Shown here: positions 16,876 to 28,900 of the stretch, piece by piece
How the letters are laid out: every line of letters starts with the position of its first letter
Numbering within the stretch: position 1 is the stretch's first letter
Assembly (NCBI GenBank): GCA_022650485.1
Contig: JALCPP010000001.1
Span: 124,001 to 188,000, forward strand
DNA: 64,000 nt
Source of the DNA: Oscillospiraceae bacterium
GTDB lineage: Bacteria; Bacillota; Clostridia; Oscillospirales; Acutalibacteraceae
Direction of reading: 5' to 3'
Program-made: the position numbers and the translations under genes
The notes under the pieces: model-generated
What the model was told of the DNA's origin: nothing
The model's input: only the letters and a program-made list of their open reading frames with translations
The model's database searches: none

Positions 16876-17505
16876 GTGAAAGTGGAATATCAAACGTTGA
16901 AAACGGCTGCGTCCGCCGAGTTTACGGAACGCCGTTCCCGGTTCATCGGCGATTGTGCGCCTGTTTCCAGTGAAGCGGAAGCAACGGCTTTTCTGCAGAA
17001 AATAAAAGTTCGATACCGCGAAGCAAAGCATCATGTTTATGCATACAGTCTGCGGCAGGGAAATATCACCCGGCATTCCGACGACGGAGAGCCGCAGGGA
17101 ACCGCTGGAATGCCGGTGCTGGATGTGCTGCTGAAAACCGGGGTTACAGATGCCGTGATGGTTGTCACCCGATACTTCGGTGGGATTTTGTTGGGAACCG
17201 GCGGCCTGGTTCGAGCATATTCTCATGCGGCTTCCATTGCTTTGGAGCAGTCCGGAATCGCGGTGATGCAGCTTTGCTCTTTATTAGAAGTTAGCTGTGA
17301 ATATGCCCAGTATTCCGTGGTCAATGCGTTGATTGCTCAGCATGGTGGCAGCGTTGAACAGACCGATTACACCGACTGTGTGAAAATTCGTTTCCATATA
17401 GAAAAGAGCCGTTTAAAGGATTTTCACAATGCATTGTCCAATGCAACCTGCGGCTCTTGTTCTGCTGAGTTATTATCTGAACAATATCTTGATTTAAAGA
17501 TTTAA
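16876..17505 (+). CDS. YigZ/IMPACT family protein
   Basis: A 209-residue member of the YigZ/UPF0029 (IMPACT) family. Members bind nucleic acid or act around translation, but the bacterial function is unresolved. The N-terminal IMPACT fold has the signature DDGEPQGTAGMPVLDVL, followed by VVTRYFGGILLGTGGLVRAYS. The C-terminal part corresponds to the small ferredoxin-like domain. GTG 16876 follows a strong AAAAGGAGGGGAA. It sits just behind the rpmE terminator. Confidence 0.9.
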   Translation: MKVEYQTLKTAASAEFTERRSRFIGDCAPVSSEAEATAFLQKIKVRYREAKHHVYAYSLRQGNITRHSDDGEPQGTAGMPVLDVLLKTGVTDAVMVVTRYFGGILLGTGGLVRAYSHAASIALEQSGIAVMQLCSLLEVSCEYAQYSVVNALIAQHGGSVEQTDYTDCVKIRFHIEKSRLKDFHNALSNATCGSCSAELLSEQYLDLKI

Positions 17506-17585
17506 ATTATTTTTATCAATCACAAAGGGAAAGAGTGATAAATTCGCGTATAATGCAATGAAAGTATGGAAAGGGGGGGATTTTT

Positions 17586-18581
17586 ATGACAGTTTGCGAA
17601 CGGGTTCAAAATTTGGAAGAACGGACTCTGTCACCTTATGCCATGCTTTCAAAGAATTCCTCTGGGCGTGATATTCCGGAAAGGGAATGCGATTTGAGAA
17701 CTCCGTATCAGAGGGATCGCGATCGGATTATTCACTGCAAGGCGTTTCGCCGGCTCAAACATAAAACGCAGGTCTTTCTTTCTCCGGAAGGAGATCATTA
17801 CAGAACGCGCCTGACGCACACACTGGAAGTTGCCCAGATTGCGCGTACCGTCGCGAGGGCACTGTGCCTGAACGAAGACTTGACGGAAGCGATTTCTCTG
17901 GGGCACGACTTGGGGCATACCCCGTTTGGGCACGCGGGTGAACGTGCTTTAAATAAGATTGTTCCGGGTGGATTCCGGCATTATGAGCAAAGCGTTCGGG
18001 TTGTGGAACGTCTGGAAAAAGGCGGAAAAGGACTGAATTTGACGAAAGAAGTACGCAATGGTATCCTGTGTCATACATCCGGCACGGAAGCAACGACCAT
18101 GGAAGGGCGCATTGTCCGTACGGCAGACCGGATTGCTTATCTCAACCACGACATAGACGATGCCGAGCGTGCCGGCGTGCTGACGGAGGAAGATATTCCG
18201 CGGGAGATTACAGAGGTTTTGGGCCGCACGAAATCAAAACGAATCGATACGCTGGTGCGCTCGGTTGTGGGGAACAGCAGAGAGGGAAAAGTACGCATGG
18301 CACCGGAGATTCAAAAGGCCTTTGATCTTTTATATCAGTATATGAATCACAATGTTTATCAAAATCCCTACGCGAAGGGCGAGGAGCGGAAGGTTCCTCA
18401 TTTAATTGGTATTCTATTTGATTTTTTGCAGAAACCTGAAAATTTACAGGAAGATATGCGCCGGATTGCGGAACGGGAAAGCTGTGAGCGGGCTGCCTGT
18501 GATTTTATCGCGGGGATGACAGACCACTATGCAGTCGAACTGTTTAAATCCATTTATGTTCCGGCCTCCTGGAAGTTTTAG
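17586..18581 (+). CDS. Deoxyguanosinetriphosphate triphosphohydrolase-like HD protein
   Basis: An HD-domain protein of 331 residues in the dGTPase-like family that hydrolyses dNTPs to nucleoside and triphosphate. The metal-binding motif is spread over RLTHTLEVAQIAR and SLGHDLGHTPFGHAGE, and a later RIAYLNHDIDDA supplies the second aspartate. ATG 17586 follows GGGGGGA. It precedes dnaG and rpoD in the same orientation, a common clostridial order (dgt-dnaG-rpoD). A possible -10 TATAAT lies at 17549 without a convincing -35. Confidence 0.9.
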   Translation: MTVCERVQNLEERTLSPYAMLSKNSSGRDIPERECDLRTPYQRDRDRIIHCKAFRRLKHKTQVFLSPEGDHYRTRLTHTLEVAQIARTVARALCLNEDLTEAISLGHDLGHTPFGHAGERALNKIVPGGFRHYEQSVRVVERLEKGGKGLNLTKEVRNGILCHTSGTEATTMEGRIVRTADRIAYLNHDIDDAERAGVLTEEDIPREITEVLGRTKSKRIDTLVRSVVGNSREGKVRMAPEIQKAFDLLYQYMNHNVYQNPYAKGEERKVPHLIGILFDFLQKPENLQEDMRRIAERESCERAACDFIAGMTDHYAVELFKSIYVPASWKF

Positions 18582-18616
18582 AAGGCGGACAGCCGTTAGA
18601 TATAGGGGGTGATCGT

Positions 18617-20374
18617 ATGCCGTTGCCGGAATCTTTTATTCAGGAGCTGAAAGTCCGCAGCGACCTTGCTGATCTTGCATCTAATTATGTCAGCCTGAAA
18701 CACAGCGGGAAAAATCTGGTTGGGCTTTGCCCGTTTCACAGTGAAAAAAGTCCGTCTTTCAATATTTATCCGGAAAATGGTTCATTTTACTGCTTTGGCT
18801 GCGGTGTCGGCGGCGACGTGATTACATTTGTCCGTCGAATTGAAAACCTTGACTATATGGAAGCAATCCGCTTTTTGGCTCAGCGGGCCGGTATGCAGGT
18901 GCCGGAAGCGGAAGTAGACGATGGAATGGCCAAACTGCGAACACGCGTTCTGGAAATCAACAGAGAAACCGCCCGGTATTATTATTCCGTGCTGAATTCA
19001 GAGGAAGGACGCGGGGGCAGGGAATATTTTGCCCACAGAGCGTTGAAACCGGAAACCATCCGGCATTTTGGACTTGGGTTTTCCCCGGCGTCCCGGTTTG
19101 CATTAGTTAATCTGCTTGAGAAAAAAGGCTATACTCAGAATGAAATGGTTTTGGCGAACGTTGCCTTTCAAAGCAGAAGTGGACGAGCGGTCGATCGCTT
19201 TTTTGGGCGGGCGATGTTTCCAATTATTGATTTGCGTGGTAATGTGGTTGCGTTTGGCGGAAGAACGCTGGGGGATGACAAGCCAAAGTATCTGAATACT
19301 TCTGAAACACCCGTGTTTAATAAAGGGAGTATGCTTTTTGCCCTCAATTTTGCCAAGAATGTAAATTCGCAAAGACTAATTCTGTGCGAGGGCTATATGG
19401 ATGTGATCGCCCTGCATCAGGCAGGTTTTCAAGAAGCGGTCGCCACGCTGGGAACATCGTTGACGTCGGCACAGGCTCGGCTGATGGCGCGGTATGCAAA
19501 AGAGATTGTCATCTGCTACGACTCCGATGCACCGGGGCAGAAAGCTGCTTCACGGGCAATCCCTATTTTAAGGGAAGCCGGTTTAATTGTGCGCGTGCTG
19601 ACGGTAGCCGGTGGAAAAGATCCGGATGAATACATAAAAGCAAACGGCCCGCTTAAATTTAAGCAGCTTCTCGACGACTGCGGGAATGATGTGGAGTATC
19701 GCCTGCAAAAGGCAAGGCTGGGCCTGAATTTGCAAAATCCGGAACAGCGTGTTGAATATTTAAACGCAGCTGCGTCCATCCTCTCCACATTGGAGAACCG
19801 AATTGAGCAGGAAGTTTATGCCGGACGTCTGGCGCAGGAAGCCGGAATCAACACGTCGACTGTCATGAATCAAATCTTGGCTTATGGAAAAAAGAATAGA
19901 AAAAAGCAGCTGAAAAAGCAGTTTAAATCGGTTCAGCAGCAAACTGCCGGACTGCGAGACCGCGTTAACCCGGAAAAAGCAGGCAACCTGCGTGCGGCCG
20001 GGGCGGAAGAATCGCTGATTGCGCATATCTTGAAATTTCCGGAATCGGCTAAGAAAATAGCGGAGGTTCTGCCTCCTGAAAAATTCATCACAGAGTTTAA
20101 CCGCCGTGTATATGCAATAATTGTGGGCAGAATTACAAATGGAAATACAGCCGGTCTTGCGGAACTGTCGCAAGAATTGAATATGGATGAGATTTCATCT
20201 GTTGCGAGGATGCTTGCGGCACAGGACGGCATTTCCCTAACATGGCCGGATGTACAGGAATATATCAGCGTTATTTCCCAGGAAAATGATAAGAAAATAA
20301 TGAGCCGGGACGATTCGTTACAGGCAGAGGATATAGAAGATTACCTTAATCGATTAAGGCAGCAGAAGAAATAG
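18617..20374 (+). CDS. dnaG: DNA primase
   Basis: DnaG makes RNA primers at the replication fork. The N-terminal CHC2 zinc finger is C38, H41, C59 and C62. The TOPRIM catalytic core includes [12 protein letters not shown] and the acidic CYDSDAPGQ. The C-terminal part, after a basic linker around residues 420-445, is the helicase-interaction domain. The 585-residue length is normal. ATG 18617 has GGGGGTGAT upstream. It is followed by rpoD after 11 bp, forming the primase-sigma factor part of the macromolecular synthesis operon. Confidence 0.97.
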   Translation: MPLPESFIQELKVRSDLADLASNYVSLKHSGKNLVGLCPFHSEKSPSFNIYPENGSFYCFGCGVGGDVITFVRRIENLDYMEAIRFLAQRAGMQVPEAEVDDGMAKLRTRVLEINRETARYYYSVLNSEEGRGGREYFAHRALKPETIRHFGLGFSPASRFALVNLLEKKGYTQNEMVLANVAFQSRSGRAVDRFFGRAMFPIIDLRGNVVAFGGRTLGDDKPKYLNTSETPVFNKGSMLFALNFAKNVNSQRLILCEGYMDVIALHQAGFQEAVATLGTSLTSAQARLMARYAKEIVICYDSDAPGQKAASRAIPILREAGLIVRVLTVAGGKDPDEYIKANGPLKFKQLLDDCGNDVEYRLQKARLGLNLQNPEQRVEYLNAAASILSTLENRIEQEVYAGRLAQEAGINTSTVMNQILAYGKKNRKKQLKKQFKSVQQQTAGLRDRVNPEKAGNLRAAGAEESLIAHILKFPESAKKIAEVLPPEKFITEFNRRVYAIIVGRITNGNTAGLAELSQELNMDEISSVARMLAAQDGISLTWPDVQEYISVISQENDKKIMSRDDSLQAEDIEDYLNRLRQQKK

Positions 20375-20385
20375 GGGGACAAAAC

Positions 20386-21480
20386 ATGGCGACGCCTGAC
20401 AAGAAAACAGTGATCAAGGAACTGATTGAACAGGGAAAGACAAAAGGACAGCTTTCCACTAAGGAGATTCTCGACGCTCTTGGGGAATTGGATTTTGACC
20501 CGGAGCAAATCGAAAAGTTCTACGATACCTTGGAGTCCCAAGGGGTAGAAATCGTAGATAATTTTGCAGATGAACCGCTGGAAGACCTGGAAATCGATCC
20601 TAAGATTGCTCACAGTAAGAATTTAGAATCCACTTTGAGCACAGAAGGAATTGCGATTGACGACCCGGTTAAGGTTTACCTGAAGGAAATCGGCCGAGTT
20701 CCCCTGCTGACACCGGAAGAAGAAATCGACCTTGCAATCCGTATCTCCAGCGGAGATGAAATTGCAAAGAAAAGGCTGTCGGAAGCGAACCTGCGCCTGG
20801 TTGTCAGCATTGCAAAGCGCTATCTTGGGCGCGGCATGCAGTTCCTGGACCTGATTCAGGAAGGAAACCTGGGCCTGATTAAAGCAGTGGAAAAATTTGA
20901 CTACACCAAAGGCTTTAAATTTTCCACTTATGCGACATGGTGGATTCGTCAGGCAATTACACGTGCCATTGCGGACCAGGCAAGAACAATACGCATTCCG
21001 GTTCACATGGTGGAAACCATTAATAAAGTAAAAAAAGTTACCAGCCAGTTGCTGCATACCAATGGGCATGAGCCGACCGCGGATGAGGTTTCCGCTGAGC
21101 TGGACATGCCGGTTGAGAAGGTTCGGGAGATTATGCGTGTCGCGCAGGAGCCCGTTTCGCTGGAAACGCCAATCGGCGAGGAAGAGGACAGCCATCTTGG
21201 CGATTTTATTCCGGATGACGATGCTCCGGCCCCGGCGGATGCCGCTTCTCATACACTGCTGAAAGAGCAGCTCGCAGATGTGCTTGACACGTTGACCCCG
21301 CGAGAGGAAAAGGTGCTTCGCCTGCGCTTTGGCCTTGAGGATGGGCGTTCCCGCACATTGGAGGAAGTGGGAAAAGAATTTAATGTAACAAGGGAACGGA
21401 TTCGTCAGATTGAGGCAAAAGCACTCCGGAAGCTTCGCCATCCGAGCCGCAGCAAAAAGCTGAAGGATTTTTTGGATTAA
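20386..21480 (+). CDS. rpoD: RNA polymerase primary sigma factor SigA (RpoD)
   Basis: The housekeeping sigma-70 factor, 364 residues, typical of Firmicutes without the long non-conserved region of E. coli. Region 1.1-like sequence covers residues 1-60. Regions 2.1-2.4 include [20 protein letters not shown] and [13 protein letters not shown], region 3 follows, and region 4.2 is [23 protein letters not shown] 20386 is preceded by AGGGGGAC. It recognises the TTGACA/TATAAT promoters seen across this window. An Rrf2-type gene follows after 15 bp. Confidence 0.97.
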   Translation: MATPDKKTVIKELIEQGKTKGQLSTKEILDALGELDFDPEQIEKFYDTLESQGVEIVDNFADEPLEDLEIDPKIAHSKNLESTLSTEGIAIDDPVKVYLKEIGRVPLLTPEEEIDLAIRISSGDEIAKKRLSEANLRLVVSIAKRYLGRGMQFLDLIQEGNLGLIKAVEKFDYTKGFKFSTYATWWIRQAITRAIADQARTIRIPVHMVETINKVKKVTSQLLHTNGHEPTADEVSAELDMPVEKVREIMRVAQEPVSLETPIGEEEDSHLGDFIPDDDAPAPADAASHTLLKEQLADVLDTLTPREEKVLRLRFGLEDGRSRTLEEVGKEFNVTRERIRQIEAKALRKLRHPSRSKKLKDFLD

Positions 21481-21495
21481 GGAGCGGTTTTAGTT

Positions 21496-21903
21496 ATGGT
21501 ATTGACACTTGAGGCCGACTACGCGGTCCGTATTGTAGATGAGCTGGCGCGGTCGGAACGGAAAATCGATGCACGTACCCTTTCAGAGCATACGCGAGTT
21601 CCGCTGAGATTTGCTCTGAAAATTCTTCGAAAGTTAGTTGCATCCGGGCTGATTGTGTCTTATAAAGGTGCACACGGCGGTTATATGCTTGCCGGCCCTG
21701 CAGAAGAAATTACGCTTCGTCAGGTGATTGAAGCGGTGGAAGGGCCCTACATGCTGAGCCGTTGCCAGCAGAACGATTATAGCTGCAATCACGATGCCTG
21801 CTGTCGCTTTCATGAAATCTATGACGAAATTTCAGCAATTGTAAGGGATAAGCTGGATTCCTATACATTCGGAACGGAAAACTACAAAGACAAAAATTCA
21901 TAA
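21496..21903 (+). CDS. Rrf2 family transcriptional regulator
   Basis: A 135-residue winged-helix regulator of the Rrf2 family. The N-terminal TLEADYAVRIVDELA and the recognition segment VPLRFALKILRKLVASGLI with GGYMLA wing are typical. The C-terminal half has CQQNDYSCNHDACC, giving cysteines that could hold an Fe-S cluster as in IscR/NsrR-type members, though the spacing is not the classic C-x5-7-C-x7-C of IscR. The target is unknown; no iscS or suf genes adjoin it. It starts 15 bp after rpoD and is closed by a terminator. Confidence 0.88.
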   Translation: MVLTLEADYAVRIVDELARSERKIDARTLSEHTRVPLRFALKILRKLVASGLIVSYKGAHGGYMLAGPAEEITLRQVIEAVEGPYMLSRCQQNDYSCNHDACCRFHEIYDEISAIVRDKLDSYTFGTENYKDKNS

Positions 21904-21917
21904 AATTGCAGCAAAAA

Positions 21918-21943
21918 AGGCCGGAGTTTTCACTCCGGTCTTT
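21918..21943 (+). terminator. Terminator after the dgt-dnaG-rpoD-rrf2 unit
   Basis: CCGGAGT (21921-21927) pairs with ACTCCGG (21932-21938). The stem extends outward with A-T, G-C and G-T pairs and is followed by TTTAAT. Confidence 0.8.
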
Positions 21944-21981
21944 AATAATTACATAAATTTTAAAAATAGTTAAGAAAAGAC

Positions 21982-22010
21982 TTGACAACCACCATATATT
22001 GTAATAAAAT
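21982..22010 (+). promoter_or_regulatory. Sigma-A promoter of rpoB with a structured leader
   Basis: TTGACA (21982-21987) and TAAAAT (22005-22010) are 17 bp apart, giving a leader of about 170 nt. The leader can fold into a two-tier hairpin: TGGGAACTT (22028-22036) with AAGTCCCA (22069-22076), and ATGATT (22046-22051) with AATCAT (22058-22063). No rplJL lies directly upstream, so rpoBC has its own promoter here. Confidence 0.75.
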
Positions 22011-22188
22011 AATATACTGCATCATCATGGGAACTTATACACTAGATGATTTGTATTAATCATAGCACAAGTCCCACGAAAAGGCAATAGTTTATCCGGA
22101 GTATAATAGAATGGTGAGATACATGAAAACTTTTTGTGCTTAATTTATGCCGCGGAATGTCAAATCTATGAATGGAGTGATTGAGCCA

Positions 22189-25100
22189 ATGGTGAATGTC
22201 AAACCGGTAAGGGTTGGCAAAAATACTCGAATGAGTTTTGCGCGTATTGATGAAGTCCTTGATATGCCGAATCTTATCGAAGTACAGAAAAAGTCCTATC
22301 AGTGGTTTCTTGAAGAGGGACTGAAGGACGTATTTAAGGAAGTTTCCGGCATTACGGATTACACAGGCAATCTTGTACTGGATTTTGTCGACTATAAACT
22401 GGACGTCGACAAACCGAATTACAGTGTAGAAGAATGCAAGGAACGTGATGCCACCTACTCCGCAGCATTACGGGTTACGGCGCGACTGCTCAATAAAGAA
22501 AGCGGCGAAATTAAGGAATCGGAAGTTTTTATGGGGGATTTCCCCCTAATGACCGAAAGTGGCACTTTTGTCATTAACGGAGCCGAGCGTGTTATTGTTT
22601 CTCAGTTAGTACGTTCTCCTGGTGTTTACTATAAGATGGAGTACGACAAAACCGGGAAAGAGCTTTACAGTTCAACCGTGATTCCAAACCGTGGTGCTTG
22701 GTTGGAATACGAAAGCGATTCAAACGATGTTTTCTATGTTCGTATTGATAAAAATCGTAAAATTCCGGTAACTGTTTTTATTCGTGCTCTTGGGCTGGGA
22801 ACGGATGAAGAAATCCGCGATTATTTTGGCAGTAATGAGCGAATGGAAGCGACCATTGCCAAAGATCCCTGCAAGAATATGGAAGAAGCTCTGTTCGAAA
22901 TTTACAGAAAGCTTCGTCCAAGCGAGCCTCCTACCATCGAAAGCGCTCAGACACATATCAACAATTTGTTTTTTGACGCCCGCCGTTATGATCTGTCACG
23001 TGTGGGACGTTACAAATATAATAAAAAGCTGAATCTTGCCGGCCGCATTACCGGTCAAATTCTTTCTCGCCCGATTGCAGACCCCAGCACGGGGGAACTG
23101 CTTGCGGAAGCAGGAATTACTGTTTCCCATGAACTGGCGGTGAAGATTGACAACGCCGGTGTTTCAATTGCCTATGTGCAGCTTGACGATGATGAAGTCA
23201 AGGTGATTTCTAATGGAATGGTTGACATTCAGAAGTTCGTTTCTTTCGACGCGAAAGCGGAATGCGAAATCAACGAGAGAGTGCGTTTCTCTATTTTGCA
23301 CGAAATTTTGGAATCCAGCTCTTCCGACGATGAAATCAAAGAAAAAATCATTGCAAGATTTGACGAGTTGATTCCAAAGCATATTATCATTGATGATATT
23401 TTTGCTTCCATCAATTATATGAACTGCCTTTCGGTCGGCCTTGGCACTTTGGACGATATCGACCATTTGGGCAACCGCCGTATTCGGTCTGTCGGAGAAC
23501 TGCTGCAGAATCAGTTCCGTATTGGCTTTTCCCGTTTGGAACGTGTTATTCGCGAACGTATGACACTGCAGGCACAGGATCTGGAAGTCCTTACGCCGCA
23601 TTCTTTGATTAATATTCGTCCTGTGGTTGCGGCAATCCGTGAATTTTTTGGTTCTTCTCCGCTGTCACAGTTCATGGATCAAACCAATCCGCTTGCAGAG
23701 CTGACGCATAAGCGCAGACTTTCCGCCCTGGGCCCCGGCGGTCTTTCGAGAGACCGTGCCGGATTTGAAGTCCGCGATGTTCATTACACGCATTATGGAC
23801 GCATGTGCCCAATTGAGACGCCAGAAGGTCCGAACATCGGACTGATTTCCTATCTGGCTACTTTTGCACGAATCAATGAGTACGGCTTTATTGAGGCTCC
23901 ATTCCGACGTGTTGATAAGGAAACCGGAATCGTGACCGACGAAGTTGTTTATATGACTGCGGATGTTGAGGATAATTTTGTCGTTGCGCAGGCAAATGAG
24001 CCGCTGGATGAAGAGGGACATTTTGTCAATGCCAAAGTAAACGGCCGTTACCGCGATGAATTTGTGGAAGTAGAGCGCGAACGTGCGGATTATATGGACG
24101 TTTCTCCTCGAATGGTTGTATCCGTCGCGACGGCGATGATTCCTTTCCTGGAAAACGATGACGCCAACCGTGCGCTGATGGGTTCCAACATGCAGCGGCA
24201 GGCGGTTCCGCTTCTGAAAACCGAATCACCGATTGTCGGAACGGGCATGGAATATAAAGCGGGTGTCGACTCCGGTGTTTGTGTGATTGCAAAACGCAGC
24301 GGTGTGGTAAGAAGCGTATCTGCGGATGAAGTGAAAGTCATTACCGATGACGGAGATATCGATACCTACCATATCATTAAATTTATGCGGTCCAACCAGG
24401 GAACATGCATTAATCAGGTACCGATTGTTGATGCGAATCAGCGTATTGTGGCCGGTGATGTGATTGCAGACGGTCCGGCCACAAAAGACGGAGAAATCAG
24501 TCTGGGTAAAAATGCACTGATCGGCTTTATGACCTGGGAAGGTTATAACTACGAAGATGCTGTTCTGATTAGCGAAAAAGTTGTTCGGGACGATGTGTTT
24601 ACCTCAATCCATATTGAGGAGTATGAAACCGATGCTCGTGATACAAAGTTAGGCCCGGAAGAAATCACACGCGATATTCCGAATGTGAACGAGGACCTGC
24701 TCAGTGATTTGGACGACGGCGGTATTATCCGTGTCGGTGCTGAGGTTCGCGCGGGTGATATTTTGGTTGGTAAGGTTACACCGAAAGGTGAGACGGAACT
24801 GACGGCGGAAGAACGGCTGCTCCGCGCAATTTTCGGTGAAAAAGCACGCGAAGTGCGTGATACGTCCCTTCGTGTTCCGCATGGGGAAAGCGGCATTGTT
24901 GTAGATGTTAAGGTCTTTACCCGTGAAAACAGCCATGATGAGTTGAGCCCCGGAGTCAACAAAGTGGTTCGCTGCTATTTGGCACAAAAGAGAAAAATTT
25001 CTGTTGGCGATAAAATGGCGGGCCGTCACGGAAATAAGGGCGTTGTTTCGCGCATTCTGCCTGTTGAGGATATGCCGTTCCTTCCGGACGGAACACCGCT

Positions 25101-25941
25101 GGATATCGTTTTGAATCCTTTGGGCGTTCCTTCCCGAATGAATATTGGGCAGGTGCTGGAAGTACACCTTGGCTTGGCGGCAAAGGCACTTGGCTGGAAA
25201 ATTATGACCCCTGTTTTCGACGGTGCGCACGAAGATGATATTGTTCAATGCTTCAAAAAGGCAGGCTATCGGCCGGACGGTAAGATTCAGCTTCGGGATG
25301 GGCGTACAGGACAAGATTTTGATAATCCTGTTACGGTAGGATATATGTATTATCTGAAACTCCATCATCTGGTTGACGATAAAATCCATGCCCGTTCCAC
25401 AGGACCGTATTCCCTTGTTACGCAGCAGCCTCTGGGTGGTAAAGCTCAGTTTGGCGGTCAGCGCTTCGGTGAAATGGAAGTCTGGGCACTGGAAGCATAC
25501 GGTGCGGCATACACACTGCAAGAAATTCTTACCGTTAAGTCAGACGATGTCGTTGGCCGTGTAAAGACCTATGAAGCCATTGTGAAAGGGCAGAATATCC
25601 CGACACCTGGTATTCCGGAATCTTTCAAGGTATTGATTAAAGAACTTCAGTCTCTTGCACTGGATGTAAAGGTGCTTGATATCAACAATGATGAAATCGA
25701 CCTGAAGCAGAACTTTGACGATGATGATATTGGATTCAATCCACAGGAAGAGAATTTCGATGAACCGACGGTTCAGGACGGAGAGTTAGAAGGTTTCTCA
25801 ATGGAAGAAACCGAAACGGGCGGCGGCCTGTTTGATGAATCAGACGGGTATGCCGGTACCGGCGAAAACGATTCAACCGCCTCTGAAGAGGTTGAGAAAG
25901 AAGATCTGTTCGATTTGAAGTCCGATGAAGATAAAAATTGA
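22189..25941 (+). CDS. rpoB: DNA-directed RNA polymerase subunit beta
   Basis: The catalytic beta subunit of RNA polymerase, about 1250 residues. Conserved regions include the rifampicin pocket with [34 protein letters not shown], and near the end [15 protein letters not shown] and [20 protein letters not shown]. The last 85 or so residues form a strongly acidic tail. I prefer ATG 22189 ([12 protein letters not shown]) over the in-frame ATGs at 22147 and 22168, because only it has a GGAG site (22174-22177) upstream, although the spacing is long. rpoC follows after 17 bp. Confidence 0.97.
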   Translation: MVNVKPVRVGKNTRMSFARIDEVLDMPNLIEVQKKSYQWFLEEGLKDVFKEVSGITDYTGNLVLDFVDYKLDVDKPNYSVEECKERDATYSAALRVTARLLNKESGEIKESEVFMGDFPLMTESGTFVINGAERVIVSQLVRSPGVYYKMEYDKTGKELYSSTVIPNRGAWLEYESDSNDVFYVRIDKNRKIPVTVFIRALGLGTDEEIRDYFGSNERMEATIAKDPCKNMEEALFEIYRKLRPSEPPTIESAQTHINNLFFDARRYDLSRVGRYKYNKKLNLAGRITGQILSRPIADPSTGELLAEAGITVSHELAVKIDNAGVSIAYVQLDDDEVKVISNGMVDIQKFVSFDAKAECEINERVRFSILHEILESSSSDDEIKEKIIARFDELIPKHIIIDDIFASINYMNCLSVGLGTLDDIDHLGNRRIRSVGELLQNQFRIGFSRLERVIRERMTLQAQDLEVLTPHSLINIRPVVAAIREFFGSSPLSQFMDQTNPLAELTHKRRLSALGPGGLSRDRAGFEVRDVHYTHYGRMCPIETPEGPNIGLISYLATFARINEYGFIEAPFRRVDKETGIVTDEVVYMTADVEDNFVVAQANEPLDEEGHFVNAKVNGRYRDEFVEVERERADYMDVSPRMVVSVATAMIPFLENDDANRALMGSNMQRQAVPLLKTESPIVGTGMEYKAGVDSGVCVIAKRSGVVRSVSADEVKVITDDGDIDTYHIIKFMRSNQGTCINQVPIVDANQRIVAGDVIADGPATKDGEISLGKNALIGFMTWEGYNYEDAVLISEKVVRDDVFTSIHIEEYETDARDTKLGPEEITRDIPNVNEDLLSDLDDGGIIRVGAEVRAGDILVGKVTPKGETELTAEERLLRAIFGEKAREVRDTSLRVPHGESGIVVDVKVFTRENSHDELSPGVNKVVRCYLAQKRKISVGDKMAGRHGNKGVVSRILPVEDMPFLPDGTPLDIVLNPLGVPSRMNIGQVLEVHLGLAAKALGWKIMTPVFDGAHEDDIVQCFKKAGYRPDGKIQLRDGRTGQDFDNPVTVGYMYYLKLHHLVDDKIHARSTGPYSLVTQQPLGGKAQFGGQRFGEMEVWALEAYGAAYTLQEILTVKSDDVVGRVKTYEAIVKGQNIPTPGIPESFKVLIKELQSLALDVKVLDINNDEIDLKQNFDDDDIGFNPQEENFDEPTVQDGELEGFSMEETETGGGLFDESDGYAGTGENDSTASEEVEKEDLFDLKSDEDKN

Positions 25942-25958
25942 CAGGAAGGGGTCGAAAT

Positions 25959-28900
25959 ATGGAATTTAACACCTTTGAATCCATAAAGATTGGACTTGCT
26001 TCACCTGAAAAAATCCGGGAATGGTCGCATGGCGAAGTGAAAAAGCCGGAAACGATCAATTACCGTACTTTAAAGCCGGAGCGTGACGGATTGTTCTGCG
26101 AACGCATTTTCGGGCCTACTAAGGACTGGGAATGCCACTGCGGAAAATATAAACGGATTCGCTATAAAGGGAAAATCTGCGAACGCTGCGGCGTAGAAGT
26201 TACGCGCGCAAAAGTTCGGCGTGAGCGTATGGGCCACATTGAACTTGCAGCTCCCGTATCACACATTTGGTATTTCAAGGGCATCCCTTCCCGCATGGGG
26301 CTGATGCTGGATATCTCTCCGAGAATGTTGGAAAAGGTACTGTATTTTGCCCTATATATTGTAACGGACCCGGGGGATGTTCGGGAACTGCAGAAAAAGC
26401 AGTTGCTCAATGAAAAAGAATACCGCGAAATGCGGGAAAAATACGAAGACGATTTTCAGGCAGGCATGGGAGCGGAAGCGGTTAAAACACTGCTTGCTGA
26501 AATCGATTTGGATGCAGTTTCAACAGAACTGAAAACGGAGCTTGAAACGGCTACGGGTCAGAAGAAAGTCCGTATTCTGAAACGCCTGGAAGTAGTAGAA
26601 GCATTTCGCCTTTCCGGCAATCGTCCCGAGTGGATGATTCTGGACTGTGTACCGGTTATTCCGCCGGACTTGCGCCCTATGGTTCAGTTAGACGGCGGTC
26701 GGTTTGCGACTTCCGATATGAACGATTTGTACCGCAGGGTTATCAACAGAAATAATCGTTTGAAACGCCTTTTGGAACTCGGTGCGCCGGATATTATTGT
26801 TCGGAATGAAAAACGAATGCTGCAGGAAGCTGTCGATGCTCTGATCGATAATGGCCGCCGTGGGCGTCCTGTTACAGGGCCGAATAACCGGCCGCTGAAA
26901 TCCCTTTCTGACATGTTAAAGGGAAAGCAGGGCCGCTTCCGCCAGAACCTTCTGGGTAAGCGTGTTGACTATTCGGGCCGTTCCGTTATCGTTGTAGGAC
27001 CTGACCTGAAAATGTATCAGTGCGGTCTTCCTAAGGAAATGGCACTGGAACTTTTTAAACCGTTTGTGATGAAACGCCTTGTTGAAACACAGGCGTCCGG
27101 TAATATCAAGGCGGCAAGAAAAGCAGTTGAGCGTGCCAAGCCTGAAGTTTGGGATGCTCTTGAGGTTGTAATCAAGAATCACCCGGTATTGCTGAACCGC
27201 GCGCCGACACTGCATCGCCTGGGCATTCAGGCATTTGAACCGGTTTTGGTAGAGGGCCGTGCACTGAAACTTCATCCGCTGGCCTGCACCGCGTACAATG
27301 CGGACTTCGACGGCGATCAGATGGCTGTGCATGTTCCGCTTTCTTCCGAAGCTCAGGCGGAAGCCCGTTTCCTGATGCTTGCTGCAGGAAACCTGTTGAA
27401 GCCTTCCGACGGCCGTCCTGTTACCGTGCCGACGCAGGACATGGTTTTGGGTTCCTATTACCTTACGTTGGATAAAGATGGCGAAAAAGGGGAAGGAAAA
27501 TGCTTCCGCGACTTCGATGAAGCAATCATGGCATATAATGAGCATGTCATTGAGCTTCATGCCAAAATCAAGGTTCGCAGAACGCTGGTGTTTGACGGCC
27601 AGCCGGAAAGTCAATTAGTTGAAACAACCGTTGGCCGGATGATTTTCAACCGCCCGATTCCGCAGGATCTGGGATATATCGACCGTTCTAAACCTGAAAA
27701 TAAATTTAAATATGAAATTGAATTTTTGGTTGGCAAGAAGCAACTTGGGCAGATTATAGACAGGTGCATTCAAGTTCACGGTGTTCCGAAAACATCCGAA
27801 GTGCTCGATTCCATTAAGGCACAGGGATATAAGTATTCCACTTGCAGCGGTATTACCGTTGCCGTCAGCGATGCGACGATCCCGCCGCAGAAAAAAGAGA
27901 TTATCGAAAACGCGGAAAAGAAAGTAGATCTGGTTGCCGAACAGTACAAGATGGGCCTGCTTTCCAACGGTGAGCGCTACGACGCGGTTTTGAAGACCTG
28001 GACAAAAGCAACGGAAGATGTTTCTGTTGCCCTTCAGAAAAATCTGGATCGTTATAACCCGATTTTCATGATGGCGGATTCCGGAGCCCGTGGTTCTATG
28101 AGCCAGATCCGTCAGCTTGCCGGTATGCGTGGACTGATTGCAAATACGTCCGGTAAAACGATTGAAATTCCGATTCGGGCGAATTACCGTGAAGGCCTTA
28201 ATATTTTGGAATACTTTATTTCTTCCCGCGGTGCCCGAAAAGGTCTGGCTGATACGGCTCTTCGTACGGCTGACTCCGGTTACCTGACCCGCCGTTTGGT
28301 TGATGTTTCGCAGGATGTCATTATTCGAGAGGATGATTGCGGAACAACAAGCGGCCTTGAGATCTTTGATATCAAGGAAGGCAATGAAGTAATCGAAACC
28401 ATGCATGAACGTCTGATTGGGCGTTATTTGCTGGAAGACTTTGTGGACGATAAGACCGGAGAAGTCCTGGTTTCCAAAGATAAGATGATGGATGAGAAGG
28501 ATGCGGATCTGATCGTTTCCAAGGGCGTTAAGAGGATAAAAATCCGTTCAATTCTTGACTGCCGCGCGAAACACGGGGTTTGCAAAAAGTGTTATGGTGT
28601 AAACCTGGCTACACGCATGCCGGTTACGGTAGGCGAGGCGGTCGGCATCATTGCCGCACAGTCCATCGGTGAACCCGGTACGCAGCTGACCATGAGAACA
28701 TTCCACACCGGCGGTATTGCCAGTGCAGAGGATATCACACAAGGTCTGCCGCGTGTTGAAGAACTGTTTGAAGGCCGTAAACCGAAGCATCTTGCTATTA
28801 TTAGTGAAATTTCCGGTACGGTGTCCTTTGAAGAGATTAAAAAGAGCCGCCATGTTGTGATTACCGACCAGGAAACAGCGGACAGCAAGTCCTATCTGAT

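Noticed and set aside
24649-25521. 290-residue minus-strand ORF opposite rpoB
   Set aside because: Codon-bias shadow of rpoB; the encoded protein has no plausible composition.
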